In this document: positions 7,780 to 15,981 of the stretch, in pieces
Position numbering within the stretch: position 1 is the first letter of the stretch
How the letters are laid out: each line of letters opens with the position of its first letter
Assembly (NCBI RefSeq): GCF_017994015.1
Contig: NZ_JAGOLP010000023.1
Location: 1-49,892, forward strand
Reading direction: 5' to 3'
Source: Ferrovibrio sp.
GTDB taxonomy: Bacteria; Pseudomonadota; Alphaproteobacteria; Ferrovibrionales; Ferrovibrionaceae
DNA length: 49,892 nt
Program-made: the position numbers and the translations under genes
The notes under the pieces: generated by a model
What the model was told of the DNA's origin: nothing
What the model saw: the letters and a program-made list of their open reading frames with translations, nothing else
The model's database searches: none

Positions 7780-9349
7780 GGCGTTGTTGTATCTCCGCAG
7801 CAGTGGCTGTGTTGCCGGGCACAGCCAGGCTATGGCCGGTCATCTCGGGCGGCAGCGCCAGGCCAAGGAAATGCAGCAGGGTCGGCGCGATGTCGCACAG
7901 CCGGCCATCCTGCAAGGCATAGCCCTCGCGGCCCACCAGCAGCAGCGGCACCAGATTGGTGGTGTGCTGGGTATGCGCCTGGCCCGAGGCCGGATCGCGC
8001 ATTTCCTCCAGATTGCCATGATCGGCTGTGATCAGCAGCACGCCGCCAGCGGCCAGCACCGCCGCTTCCAGTCGCGTCAGGCAGGCATCGATGGTTTCCG
8101 CCGCCTTGATCGCTGCCGGCAGCGAGCCGGTATGGCCCACCATGTCGGGATTGGCGTAATTCACGATGATCTGGTCATAAGCGCCGCCCTGGATCGCCGC
8201 CACCAGCTTGTCGGTCAATTCCGCTGCCGACATTTCCGGCTGCAAATCATAGGTCGCCACTTTTGGCGATGGCACCAGGATGCGGTCCTCGCCCGGGAAC
8301 GGGGTTTCCTCGCCGCCATTCATGAAGAAGGTGACATGGGCGTATTTCTCGGTTTCGGCGATGCGCAACTGCTTGCGCCCGGCCTTGGCAAGCCATTCGC
8401 CCAGCGTGTTGGGATAACGCATCGGCGGGAAGGCCGTGGTCAGGTAGTCGTTAAGCTGGGTGGAATATTCCGTCAGCCCCATGGCAGCGGCAAAGGCCGG
8501 GCGTTGCGGGCGCGGGAAGGCATCAAAATGCGGCTCCAGCAGGGTTTGCAGGATTTCACGCGCGCGGTCGGCGCGGAAATTCGCCATGATCAGGCCGTCA
8601 CCATCGCGCATGCCGGCATAATCGCCGATCACGCTGGGCAGGATGAATTCGTCGCTCAAGTCGGCGGCATAGCCCTGCTCAACCGCCGCTTCGGCGCTGG
8701 CGGCGCGCGGCCCCTCGGCCAGCGCCAGGGCGCCATAGGCCAGGGCCACACGGTCCCAGCGCTTGTCGCGGTCCATGGCGTAGAAGCGGCCAGACAGGGT
8801 GGCAAAATCCACCGCCGCGCCGGCCAGGCTGGCGCGGAAATCACGCAGGTATTCCAAAGCACTGCGCGGCGGCGTGTCGCGCCCGTCGGTGAAGGCATGC
8901 AGCCACACTTTCAGGCCGGCGGTTATGCCGATACGCGCCAGCGCGGCGATGTGATCCTGATGCGAATGCACGCCGCCGGGCGAGAGCAGGCCCAGGATAT
9001 GCAGCGCGCCGCCGCTCGCCTTCAGCTTGGCCAGCAGGTCGGTTATCGCCGGCACATTGCCCAGGCTGCCATCGGCCACCGCATTATCGATGCGGCCCAG
9101 ATCCGGCACGGCGATGCGGCCGGCGCCGATATTCATATGCCCCACCTCGGAATTGCCCATCTGGCCATCCGGCAGGCCAACATCGCGGCCCGATGTGCCA
9201 ACCCGGGCAAAAGGCCGGGTCTGCATCAGCCGGCGCCAGGTCGGCAGGGTGGCCTGGGCAATGGCATTGTCGGTCGGGTCGTCGCGCAGCCCCCAGCCAT
9301 CCAGGATGCAAAGAACAACAGGGCGGGCATTGTTGGCTTGGTCGGTCAT
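7772..9349 (-). CDS. gpmI: 2,3-bisphosphoglycerate-independent phosphoglycerate mutase
   Basis: This 525-residue cytoplasmic glycolytic enzyme interconverts 3- and 2-phosphoglycerate using two Mn ions. The alkaline-phosphatase-like metal domain opens with LCILDGWGLRD, and the phosphorylated serine lies in GQMGNSEVGHMNIGAGRI. The substrate-domain motifs HAFTDGRDTPP and NFRADRARE and the closing metal motifs NYANPDMVGHTG and ITADHGNLEEM are intact. The length is normal for the family. It sits between rlmH (14 bp upstream) and envC, a conserved alphaproteobacterial order whose functional logic is unclear. Confidence 0.97.
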   Translation of the reverse strand: MTDQANNARPVVLCILDGWGLRDDPTDNAIAQATLPTWRRLMQTRPFARVGTSGRDVGLPDGQMGNSEVGHMNIGAGRIAVPDLGRIDNAVADGSLGNVPAITDLLAKLKASGGALHILGLLSPGGVHSHQDHIAALARIGITAGLKVWLHAFTDGRDTPPRSALEYLRDFRASLAGAAVDFATLSGRFYAMDRDKRWDRVALAYGALALAEGPRAASAEAAVEQGYAADLSDEFILPSVIGDYAGMRDGDGLIMANFRADRAREILQTLLEPHFDAFPRPQRPAFAAAMGLTEYSTQLNDYLTTAFPPMRYPNTLGEWLAKAGRKQLRIAETEKYAHVTFFMNGGEETPFPGEDRILVPSPKVATYDLQPEMSAAELTDKLVAAIQGGAYDQIIVNYANPDMVGHTGSLPAAIKAAETIDACLTRLEAAVLAAGGVLLITADHGNLEEMRDPASGQAHTQHTTNLVPLLLVGREGYALQDGRLCDIAPTLLHFLGLALPPEMTGHSLAVPGNTATAAEIQQRRA

Positions 9350-9363
9350 GGTGGCGTTATGCT

Positions 9364-9834
9364 CTAGTCACGGTGATACGGGTGGTTGTTAAGCAGGCTC
9401 CAGGCGCGATAAAGCTGTTCCAGCAGCAATACCCTGGCCAGCAAATGCGGCCAAGTCATGGCGCCAAACGCGATTTTCAGCCGCACCCGGTCCAGCAGCG
9501 CGCCATCCAGGCCGTCGGCGCCGCCGATCAGGAAGGCAATCTCGGCCTCGCCGCCATCGCGCCAGCGGCCAAGCTGGGCGGCGAAATCGCGGCTTGGCAG
9601 GTTTTTGCCATGTTCGTCCAAAGCCACCAGCACGGCGCCTTTGGGGCAGGCCGCCAGCAGCAGCTCGGCCTCGCGTTGTTTGCGCTCGCCCAGGCTGCCG
9701 CCGGCTTTTTTGTCTTCCACCTCGCGGATCGTCACCGGCCAGGGCAGACGCTCGCGATAGCCTTCGATCAGCGCCTGGGCGGCATCATGCTTGGCCCGCG
9801 CGGCGCGGCCGATACAGGCAATGGTGATCTTCAC
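9364..9834 (-). CDS. rlmH: 23S rRNA (pseudouridine1915-N3)-methyltransferase RlmH
   Basis: This 156-residue SPOUT-class methyltransferase methylates pseudouridine 1915 in helix 69 of 23S rRNA on assembled 70S ribosomes, using SAM. Family segments are seen in order: MKITIACIGRAARAKHD, LVALDEHGKNLPSRDFA, the knot motif IAFLIGGADGLDG and the C-terminal MTWPHLLARVLLLEQLYRAW with YHRD at the end. The start is GTG, placed 1 bp after the rsfS stop, so the two ribosome-related genes are translationally linked. Confidence 0.97.
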   Translation of the reverse strand: MKITIACIGRAARAKHDAAQALIEGYRERLPWPVTIREVEDKKAGGSLGERKQREAELLLAACPKGAVLVALDEHGKNLPSRDFAAQLGRWRDGGEAEIAFLIGGADGLDGALLDRVRLKIAFGAMTWPHLLARVLLLEQLYRAWSLLNNHPYHRD

Positions 9835-9835
9835 C

Positions 9836-10582
9836 TCAGCCCGCGTCTTGCTCCATATCCGGCCCCATCACATTGGCCGGCTCGGGGATATCCACGCCCC
9901 ACATCTTTTCCAGCCGGTAGAAGCCACGCACTTCGGGGCGGAAGATATGCACCACGATGTCGCCGGCATCCAGCAGCACCCAGTCGCCCACGCCCTTGCC
10001 CTCGATGCGGGCCTTATGGCCGGTGGCTTCCAGGATGCGCTGCGCCAGATGTTCGGCAATGGCGCCAACCTGGCGCGACGAGCGGCCGGAAGCCACCACG
10101 ATGTAATCCGCCACCGAAGATTTGCCGGCCAGCGGGATCGAAACCACTTCCTCGGCCTTGTCATCGTCGAGCGATTTCAGGATCAGCTTGTGCAGCTTTT
10201 CCACCGCCGCTGTCGGCTTGTGCGGATCGGCAGCGGCCTTGGCCGGCGCCTTGGCCTTGGCGGCCGCTTTGGGCTTGGCAGCGTCCTTGGATTTAACGGC
10301 GGCTTTGGGTTTCACGGCCGCCTTGGGCTTGGCCGGCGCCTTGGGCGCTGTTGTTTTTTTCACCGCCGGGGCTTTTTTCGCCGCCGGGGCTTTTTTGACG
10401 GCCGGGGCCTGCTTGGCCGCAGCCGGCTTTTTCACAGCGGTTTTCGCCGCCGCCTTGGGCGCGGCACTGGCTTTTGCCGCTGCCTTGGGCGCGGCGGTGG
10501 CTTTCGCGGCCGGCTTGGTCATGTCGGCGGCTTTTGGCTTCTTGGTCGTGGCTATGGCTCGGCCCTCCTGCGGCTGGGTCAA
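9836..10582 (-). CDS. rsfS: Ribosome silencing factor RsfS with Lys/Ala/Pro-rich N-terminal extension
   Basis: Residues about 122-235 form a complete RsfS domain (DUF143): KLILKSLDDDKAEEVVSIPL, VADYIVVASGRSSRQVGAIA, GDWVLLDAGDIVVHIFRPEV and FYRLEKMWG. RsfS binds L14 on the 50S subunit and blocks subunit joining in starvation. Before it lie about 105 residues made almost only of Ala, Lys and Pro in imperfect AAPKAAAK/PAVKKAPAAKK repeats, resembling eukaryotic histone H1 tails or AlgP-like proteins. The assigned TTG start has AGGA 5 nt upstream; an ATG at residue 21 lacks one. Either start keeps the extension. nadD, the common neighbour, is not adjacent. Confidence 0.9.
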   Translation of the reverse strand: MTQPQEGRAIATTKKPKAADMTKPAAKATAAPKAAAKASAAPKAAAKTAVKKPAAAKQAPAVKKAPAAKKAPAVKKTTAPKAPAKPKAAVKPKAAVKSKDAAKPKAAAKAKAPAKAAADPHKPTAAVEKLHKLILKSLDDDKAEEVVSIPLAGKSSVADYIVVASGRSSRQVGAIAEHLAQRILEATGHKARIEGKGVGDWVLLDAGDIVVHIFRPEVRGFYRLEKMWGVDIPEPANVMGPDMEQDAG

Positions 10583-10634
10583 TCGTATCCTGCCGGTTCA
10601 ATACTACCGGCTGAAGCCGTGATCCAGAGCGGGC

Positions 10635-10661
10635 GCCGATTCGGCATCGCCCCGAATCGGC
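10635..10661. repeat. 10-bp inverted repeat downstream of the lipoprotein gene
   Basis: GCCGATTCGG (10635-10644) and CCGAATCGGC (10652-10661) are perfect inverted arms around a 7-nt loop, and a partial third copy CGAATCGG lies at 10674-10681. It sits between the lipoprotein gene and rsfS on the minus strand. There is no T-tract on either side, so a rho-independent terminator is not supported; a regulatory hairpin or attenuator upstream of rsfS remains possible. Confidence 0.45.
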
Positions 10662-10703
10662 CAAATCCTAGCGCGAATCGGGGCAATCAACAATGTAGGC
10701 TGC

Positions 10704-11240
10704 TCAGCCGCGTCCAGCAAAATGCTGCTGCAAGGCCGGCAGCATGCGTTCCCAGATGCGATCCATACTCTGCCGTGTCGGCAGCGAATGGGCGGCATTC
10801 TCAAGTGACACGCGCCGTTGCATCGCACTATCTGGGTTCTGGATCACGCTATGGTAGACGTTGATCATCACGCTGTTGGGCTTGCCCGCCACCGGCTCGA
10901 CAAAGCCATGAATTTCGTAGATCGGCTGGCCGTCAATCAAGGTATTTTGAGCTTCGCCACTCAGCGAGAAGCGGGTTTCATCCAGCAGCACGGTCTTGCC
11001 CTTGCCCACTTTCTGGCCGTCGCCGCTCAAGATTTTTAGCCAGGTATCATGCGTGGTGCGCACCACGGCGGCGCTGTTACCGCTGGGGATTTCACCACTA
11101 TAAAGCTTGGCGCCGAGGCGCACCGCTTCAGCCCGGCTTGCCTCGGGTGTGGCCACAGGCCCGCCGCCAGCACAGCCGGCCAGCAGCAGCAGGCAAAGAA
11201 AAAAGTTGGCAAGCCGGCGGCGCGAAAGAAAGTGAAGCAC
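10704..11240 (-). CDS. Predicted lipoprotein, function unknown
   Basis: This 178-residue protein has a type II signal peptide: RRR, a hydrophobic stretch (LANFFLCLLLLAGC) and the lipobox LLAGC, with the lipidated Cys near residue 23. The mature part contains about 155 residues with an alternating polar/hydrophobic pattern (TLIDGQPIYEIHGFVEPVAG, NSVMINVYHSVIQN), suggesting a beta-rich periplasmic domain. I do not recognise a family. It lies alone upstream of the rsfS operon on the same strand, 121 bp from rsfS. Localisation to the inner leaflet of the outer membrane is an inference from the lipobox and the non-Asp residue at +2 (Ala). Confidence 0.7.
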   Translation of the reverse strand: MLHFLSRRRLANFFLCLLLLAGCAGGGPVATPEASRAEAVRLGAKLYSGEIPSGNSAAVVRTTHDTWLKILSGDGQKVGKGKTVLLDETRFSLSGEAQNTLIDGQPIYEIHGFVEPVAGKPNSVMINVYHSVIQNPDSAMQRRVSLENAAHSLPTRQSMDRIWERMLPALQQHFAGRG

Positions 11241-11317
11241 TTATTCCCTCCCAAGAGATAGTCATGGGGAAAACATATCTACTTTGAGGGGAATAAAGCA
11301 ATCTCCAAAGGGTGTAG

Positions 11318-12733
11318 TCAGAGGAACCACAGCCAGGTGATGAGCAGGAAGGGCAGCAGCAGCAAAGGCACGCTCCAGGCCAGATAGCCGAAAAAGCTCG
11401 GCATCCTGATGCCGGCCTGCTCGGCGATGGCCTTGACCATGAAATTCGGCGCATTGCCGATATAGCTGACGGCGCCGAAAAACACCGCGCCAGCCGAGAT
11501 TGCCAGCAACGTATTGGCCATCGGCCCCATCAGCGCCTGGGCATCGCCACCGGCCATGTTGAAAAACACCAGATAGGTCGGCGCATTGTCGAGGAAGGCC
11601 GAAAGGATGCCGGTGAGCCAGAAATACATCGCATTGTTGGGCGTGCCATCGGGATTGGAGGCAAGCTGGATCACCGCCTTGAGCGCCCCGGCCTCGCCGG
11701 CACGCAGGATGGCGATCACCGGCACGATGGTGAGGAAAATGCCGGCAAACAGCTTGGCCACTTCGCGGATCGGCTCCCAGTCAAAGCCGTTGGCCTGCCG
11801 CGATTCGGCCCGTGTCAGTTTCAGCGACAGGCCGGCCAGGGCCAGCAGGCCGAGATCACGCGCCAGATTGGGCAGCGCAACGCTGACGCCAAACACTGAC
11901 AGCGATTGTTCCGGCTTCCAGGTGCCAGACATCAGCACCATTGCCACTACGCCGCCGAGCAGCAGCACATTGACGCCGCCCTCGATGCCGATCGGGCTGT
12001 CCGGCGTGCGGTCGGGCTTCACCGTACCTTCCTTTTTATAGAGGTAGACATCAAGCGCATAGAACAACGCCAGCAGGATCAGGCTGAGCAGCAGCATCGG
12101 CAGCAGCATGGCCTCGGCGGTCCAGAAAAACCGCACGCCAAGCAGGAAACCCAGGAAAAGCGGCGGGTCGCCCAGCGGGGTCAGCGCGCCGCCGACATTG
12201 GCCACCAGGATGATGAAAAACACCACCACATGCACATTATGTTTGCGGTCGTCATTGGCGCGCAACAGCGGCCGGATCAGCAGCATGGCGGCGCCGGTGG
12301 TGCCCATCCAGCTTGCCAATATGGTGCCGGCGGCCAATAGCGCGGTATTCAGCCCGGGCGAGCCATGCAGGTTGCCGGTGATACGCACGCCGCCGGCAAT
12401 GGTGAACAAAGCCAGCAGCAGGATGACAAAGGGGATATATTCATGCAAAGCCACTTCCAGCACGGCATGGGCAGCAGTGCCGGCGCCATGCAGCAAGGTG
12501 AAGGGCAGCAGGAAGCTAAGCGCCCAGAAGGCGGCGATCTTGCCGTAATGATGATGCCAGAAAGCCGGCGCCAGCAGCGGAAACAGCGCGATGGAAAACA
12601 GGATGCCGGCAAAGGGCAGACCCCAGACCAGGCCAAGCTGGCTGCCATCCACACTGGCCGCCTGGGCCGGCAAAGCCAGCAGCAGCGGAACAGGCAGCAA
12701 GGCGCCGACGCGCATGGTGGTGGAAATGCTCAT
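11318..12733 (-). CDS. NhaD-type sodium:proton antiporter (copy 1)
   Basis: This 471-residue polytopic inner-membrane protein of the ArsB/NhaD/CitMHS superfamily has an N-terminal signal-like helix (LLPVPLLLALPAQAA) followed by about 12 further hydrophobic segments. Typical conserved loops are visible: LPFAGILFSIALFPLL, SWMGTTGAAMLLIRPLLRAN, KHNVHVVVFFIILVANVGG-ALTPLGDPPLF, FLDNAPTYLVFFN and SYIGNAPNFMVKAIAE. I set the start at ATG 12733, which has GGGGG about 5 nt upstream, rather than the ATG five codons earlier. It lies next to a close paralogue. NhaD proteins exchange Na+ or Li+ for protons; the cation here is not provable. Confidence 0.85.
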   Translation of the reverse strand: MSISTTMRVGALLPVPLLLALPAQAASVDGSQLGLVWGLPFAGILFSIALFPLLAPAFWHHHYGKIAAFWALSFLLPFTLLHGAGTAAHAVLEVALHEYIPFVILLLALFTIAGGVRITGNLHGSPGLNTALLAAGTILASWMGTTGAAMLLIRPLLRANDDRKHNVHVVVFFIILVANVGGALTPLGDPPLFLGFLLGVRFFWTAEAMLLPMLLLSLILLALFYALDVYLYKKEGTVKPDRTPDSPIGIEGGVNVLLLGGVVAMVLMSGTWKPEQSLSVFGVSVALPNLARDLGLLALAGLSLKLTRAESRQANGFDWEPIREVAKLFAGIFLTIVPVIAILRAGEAGALKAVIQLASNPDGTPNNAMYFWLTGILSAFLDNAPTYLVFFNMAGGDAQALMGPMANTLLAISAGAVFFGAVSYIGNAPNFMVKAIAEQAGIRMPSFFGYLAWSVPLLLLPFLLITWLWFL

Positions 12734-12832
12734 CGGAACCCCCGGCATTAAAAAAAGTTACAGAAAATTTATAGACTTTAAATGGCGTCTCCTGTCGCTT
12801 TCGTCAACCCTGGCCCGGATACAATCCTGGTT

Positions 12833-14251
12833 TCAATGCAGGAAGAAGATCAGCGTCAGCAGGGCGAAAATCGGCAGCAGGATGCAGCAGCTCCAGGCCA
12901 TGTAGCCAAAGAAGCTCGGCATTTTTACATCCATCTCCTCGGCCACCGCCTTGACCATGAAATTCGGCGCATTGCCGATATAACTATTGGCGCCCATGAA
13001 CACCGCGCCGCAGGAAATCGCTGCCAGCGTGGCACCCAGTGGCCCCATCAGCGTGGCGGCATCGCCGCTCGCCATGTTGAAAAACACCAGATAGGTCGGC
13101 GCATTGTCGAGGAAGCTCGACAGCAGGCCGGTGAGCCAGAAATACATCAGGTTGTTCGGGCTGCCATCGGCATTGGAAGCCAGGCCGACCAGGCCGCCCA
13201 GCGCGCCATCGCTGCCGGCGCGCAGGATGGCGATGGCCGGCACGATAGTAACAAAGATGCCGGCAAACAGCTTGGCCACTTCCAGGATCGGCCCCCAGGT
13301 GAAACCGTTGCCGGAGCGGGTTTCGGCCTCGGTCAGTTTCAGCGACAGGCCGGTGATGAATAGCAGGGCCGCATCGCGCGCCAGATTCTGCAATTCCACC
13401 GCAATGCCAAACAGGTTGAAGCTGACCCCCGGCTTCCAGGTGCCAGACATCAGCACTGCCAGCACCACGGCGATCAGCAGCACCAGGTTGACACCACCCT
13501 GCATGCCAATCGGGCTGTCCGGCGTCGGGTCGGCCGGTGTGATGCCTTCCTTGCGGTAGTAATAACTGTCGATGGCATAAAACAGGCCCAGCAGGATCAC
13601 CGTCGCCACCAGGGTGGGCATAAACAAATGCTGCGCGGTCCAGAAAAAACTCACGCCTTTCAGGAAACCCAGGAAAAGCGGCGGATCGCCCAGCGGGGTC
13701 AGTGAGCCGCCGATATTGGAAACCAGGAAGATGAAGAACACCACCACATGCACATTATGCTTGCGGTTGTCGTTGGCGCGGATCAGCGGCCGGATCAGCA
13801 GCATCGAGGCGCCGGTGGTGCCCATCCAGCTCGCGATCACGGTGCCAACCAGCAGCATGCCGGTATTCAGGCTGGGCGAGCCGTTGAAATTGCCGGTGAT
13901 GCGCACGCCGCCGGCCACGGTGAACAAGGCCAGCAGCAGGATGATGAAGGGGATATATTCATGCAAAGCCACTTCCAGCAGCGCATGGCCGGCCGCGCCC
14001 ATGCCGTCGCGCAGGCCGAATGGCAGCAGGAAACACAGCGCCCAGAAGCCGGCAATTTTGCCGTAATGGTGATGCCACAGATTGGGTGTCAGCAGCGGCA
14101 GCAGCGCGATCGACAGCAGGATGCCGGCAAAGGGCAGCACCCACAGAAAACCCAGGCTCTTGCCGTCGATGGCAGCGGCGCTGGCCGGCTCGGCCCAGCC
14201 CAGCAGCAGGATCATCACGACGGCAACAAGACGATACAGCAAAGACGGCAT
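12833..14251 (-). CDS. NhaD-type sodium:proton antiporter (copy 2)
   Basis: This 472-residue inner-membrane antiporter is paralogous to the downstream copy over its whole length and carries the same signature loops (LPFAGILLSIALLPLL, SWMGTTGASMLLIRPLIRAN, GGSLTPLGDPPLFLGFL, SSFLDNAPTYLVFFNMASGD, SYIGNAPNFMVKAVAEEMD). Differences concentrate in the hydrophilic loops (YYRKEGITPADPTPDSPIG versus YKKEGTVKPDRTPDSPIG). A signal-like helix ends at SAAA. The genes are 99 bp apart, and the spacer has an AT-rich stretch that could hold a second promoter, so the two may be expressed separately. Confidence 0.85.
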   Translation of the reverse strand: MPSLLYRLVAVVMILLLGWAEPASAAAIDGKSLGFLWVLPFAGILLSIALLPLLTPNLWHHHYGKIAGFWALCFLLPFGLRDGMGAAGHALLEVALHEYIPFIILLLALFTVAGGVRITGNFNGSPSLNTGMLLVGTVIASWMGTTGASMLLIRPLIRANDNRKHNVHVVVFFIFLVSNIGGSLTPLGDPPLFLGFLKGVSFFWTAQHLFMPTLVATVILLGLFYAIDSYYYRKEGITPADPTPDSPIGMQGGVNLVLLIAVVLAVLMSGTWKPGVSFNLFGIAVELQNLARDAALLFITGLSLKLTEAETRSGNGFTWGPILEVAKLFAGIFVTIVPAIAILRAGSDGALGGLVGLASNADGSPNNLMYFWLTGLLSSFLDNAPTYLVFFNMASGDAATLMGPLGATLAAISCGAVFMGANSYIGNAPNFMVKAVAEEMDVKMPSFFGYMAWSCCILLPIFALLTLIFFLH

Positions 14252-14322
14252 GCACTTTCCCCCTGGAAAACCGCCGCCACGTTAAATCTTCGGCACAGCA
14301 GGCTCAACCTTTCCCGGGCTGC

Positions 14323-14742
14323 TCATGGCAATCGCCCCTGTGCAGTCAGGAATTCCCGTACAGTGACGATGCGAGTGTTTTGGTAGCGGCCAAGGGCAAG
14401 CAGGTCGCGCTTATCACCGGTGACGATAAAATCCGCCTGCCCGACGGCGGCAAGGGCAAGCAGATAATTATCCCAAGGATCCGGACTCAGCGTGACAACG
14501 GGCAGATCGTGTAGCAGCCGCGCCACATCGCGCAATTCATTCACCAGCCGGCCTGCCAGAGCGGGCGAGAGGCGCTGACGGATTTTCGGGTAGCGCGTGA
14601 CGCGCCGCAGCTCCTCAAGTTGTTCCTGTGCCGTCAGCAGTTCGAAGCGGCCTTCGCGCCATAGCAGCAAAAGATGCGCCGGCAGCGAATGTGCCGCCAG
14701 CAGCGCACTGACTAGAATATTGCTATCGATAACCAGCCGCAA
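14323..14742 (-). CDS. PIN-domain toxin (putative ribonuclease)
   Basis: This 139-residue PIN-domain protein starts MRLVIDSNILVSALLA, with the first metal-binding Asp at position 6, and contains the middle acidic residues in EQLEELRRV and the later cluster SPDPWDNYLLALAAVGQADFIVTGDKRDLL that supplies the remaining Asp ligands. PIN toxins cleave RNA with Mg or Mn ions. The gene follows a small ribbon-helix-helix-like gene after 3 bp on the same strand, the standard antitoxin-toxin order, so it is read as the toxin of a type II pair. Its RNA target is not predictable from sequence. Confidence 0.85.
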   Translation of the reverse strand: MRLVIDSNILVSALLAAHSLPAHLLLLWREGRFELLTAQEQLEELRRVTRYPKIRQRLSPALAGRLVNELRDVARLLHDLPVVTLSPDPWDNYLLALAAVGQADFIVTGDKRDLLALGRYQNTRIVTVREFLTAQGRLP

Positions 14743-14745
14743 AGC

Positions 14746-14994
14746 TTAGTCGGCATTTGGCTGACGTGCCGCCGCCACGGCTTCGCTCAAAAGTGCATCC
14801 AGGGCGTCGGCGGGAAGATCGGCAAATTTGTCGCGGGCTGCCGCGACAGTCTGTTCAAAAACCCGCCACCTCACCGCTTCCTCGATGAATTTGGACAGGT
14901 CGCCCTTCTTCATGCCGCGCTGGGCCAGGAAACTGCGCACCGCAATATCCGTCTCTTTCGACACGGAAACGCTCCAGCGGGTATTCTCCGACAT
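14746..14994 (-). CDS. Antitoxin, ribbon-helix-helix type
   Basis: This 82-residue protein begins TRWSVSVSKETDIAVRSFLA, a short beta strand followed by a helix as in the Arc/MetJ/CopG fold, then GMKKGDLSKFIEEAVRWRVF as the second helix. The C-terminal half (AAARDKFADLPADALDALLS) is a likely toxin-binding tail. GGAG lies about 7 nt upstream of the ATG. Immediately upstream is an array of five ATAAGC half-sites, consistent with autorepression by dimers that are bridged by toxin. The PIN gene follows after 3 bp. Confidence 0.82.
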   Translation of the reverse strand: MSENTRWSVSVSKETDIAVRSFLAQRGMKKGDLSKFIEEAVRWRVFEQTVAAARDKFADLPADALDALLSEAVAAARQPNAD

Positions 14995-15003
14995 TTGTCA
15001 CTC

Positions 15004-15049
15004 CATAAGCACATAAGCGCTTATCAGCATAAGCACCTATATGCTTATG
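15004..15049. promoter_or_regulatory. Operator array of the RHH/PIN toxin-antitoxin operon
   Basis: Five copies of the half-site ATAAGC occur in 44 bp: direct at 15005-15010, 15013-15018 and 15029-15034, inverted at 15019-15024 and 15043-15048. The second and third make the perfect palindrome ATAAGCGCTTAT (15013-15024). The fourth and fifth form an 8-bp inverted repeat CATAAGCA/TGCTTATG with a 6-nt spacer. A possible minus-strand promoter (TTGCCA, 16 nt, TATGCT) overlaps the array. The array ends about 10 bp before the antitoxin start, as expected for an autoregulatory operator. Confidence 0.75.
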
Positions 15050-15078
15050 GCAAGCGTAAAGAAAATGACCGCATCGGC

Positions 15079-15981
15079 TCAACTGGCGGCAAAGGGCGGC
15101 CGTTGTTCGATTACCCCGGCCGGGTCCTGGCGCAGGATGATCTCGGCGCCGGGGAACAGCGCCTGCAATTCGGCGATGATCTCTTCCGATACACGATGCG
15201 CGGCGCGCAGGCTCATCTCGGGGTCGAGTTCAAGGTGGAACTGGATAAAGCTCTGGTTGCCGGAAGAGCGTGTGCGCAGGTCATGCAGGGCGCGCGCCTC
15301 GGGGTGGCGCAAAACCGCCGCGCGGATCCGGTCGCGCTCCGGTTCGTCCAGTTCACGATCCATCAGGTGGTTCAGCGCCTGGCGCAGGATGTCGGCAGCA
15401 CCCTTGAAGATCAGCATCGCCACCAAAAGCGCGCCTACCGGATCAACCCAGTCCAGGCCGGGCTGGCTGGCCAGTAGCAGCGCCGCGATTACCGTCAGGT
15501 TGGTCAAAAGGTCGCTCAGGTAATGCAGCCGGTCGGCGCTGATCGCCAGCGAGCCGGTGCGGCGCACCACATGGCGCTGAAACAGCACCAGCGCGACGGT
15601 CAGCAGGATCGAAAACAGCATCACCGCGATGCCGGCTGTGGAATGCTCGGGCGGCTGCGGCTGGCGCAGGCTTTGCACCGCTTCGGCCACCAGAAACAGC
15701 GCCGAACCGCCGATAATCACCGCCTGGCCCAAGCCAGCCAGCGCCTCGGCCTTGCCATGGCCAAAGCGGTGTTCGCTGTCGGCCGGCACCAGGGCGGTGC
15801 GCACCGCCAGCAGGTTGAGCAGCGAGGCGAAGGCATCCAGCCCGCTATCCAGCAGGCTGGACAGCAAGGCCACCGAGCCGGATTGCTGCCAGGCCAGGTA
15901 TTTCGCCGTCACCAGCACAAGCGCCACCGCAAAAGAGGCATAGGTGGCCAGGCGCAGCAGGCGGGCCGGATTGCCGGTCAA
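15079..15981 (-). CDS. Cation diffusion facilitator, FieF-like metal exporter
   Basis: This 300-residue inner-membrane protein has six hydrophobic segments and a C-terminal cytoplasmic domain of about 90 residues. The transport site is complete and numbered as in FieF/YiiP: D45 and D49 in [11 protein letters not shown]153 and D157 in [10 protein letters not shown]. These D-D-H-D sites bind Zn(II), Fe(II) or Cd(II) and exchange them for protons. The cytoplasmic domain carries [20 protein letters not shown], the expected metal-sensing ferredoxin-like fold. The ATG overlaps the pdxH stop by 4 bp, so the genes are coupled although their roles differ. Confidence 0.92.
   Translation of the reverse strand: MTGNPARLLRLATYASFAVALVLVTAKYLAWQQSGSVALLSSLLDSGLDAFASLLNLLAVRTALVPADSEHRFGHGKAEALAGLGQAVIIGGSALFLVAEAVQSLRQPQPPEHSTAGIAVMLFSILLTVALVLFQRHVVRRTGSLAISADRLHYLSDLLTNLTVIAALLLASQPGLDWVDPVGALLVAMLIFKGAADILRQALNHLMDRELDEPERDRIRAAVLRHPEARALHDLRTRSSGNQSFIQFHLELDPEMSLRAAHRVSEEIIAELQALFPGAEIILRQDPAGVIEQRPPFAAS

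Noticed and set aside
6968..9367. Very long open frame on the plus strand opposite envC and gpmI
   Set aside because: It is the mirror of high-GC codon use in well-conserved envC and gpmI; the translated sequence is low complexity and matches nothing.
10635..10661. Rho-independent terminator after the lipoprotein gene
   Set aside because: The stem is good but no T-tract follows on either strand.
9791..10864. Gly/Arg/Leu-rich open frame on the plus strand over rsfS
   Set aside because: Its repeats are simply the antisense of the Ala/Lys/Pro repeats of RsfS, and it has no start signal.
14323..15049. Toxin-antitoxin pair as part of a larger genomic island or phage
   Set aside because: No integrase, transposase, tRNA or flanking direct repeat was seen, and the neighbours are ordinary core genes.
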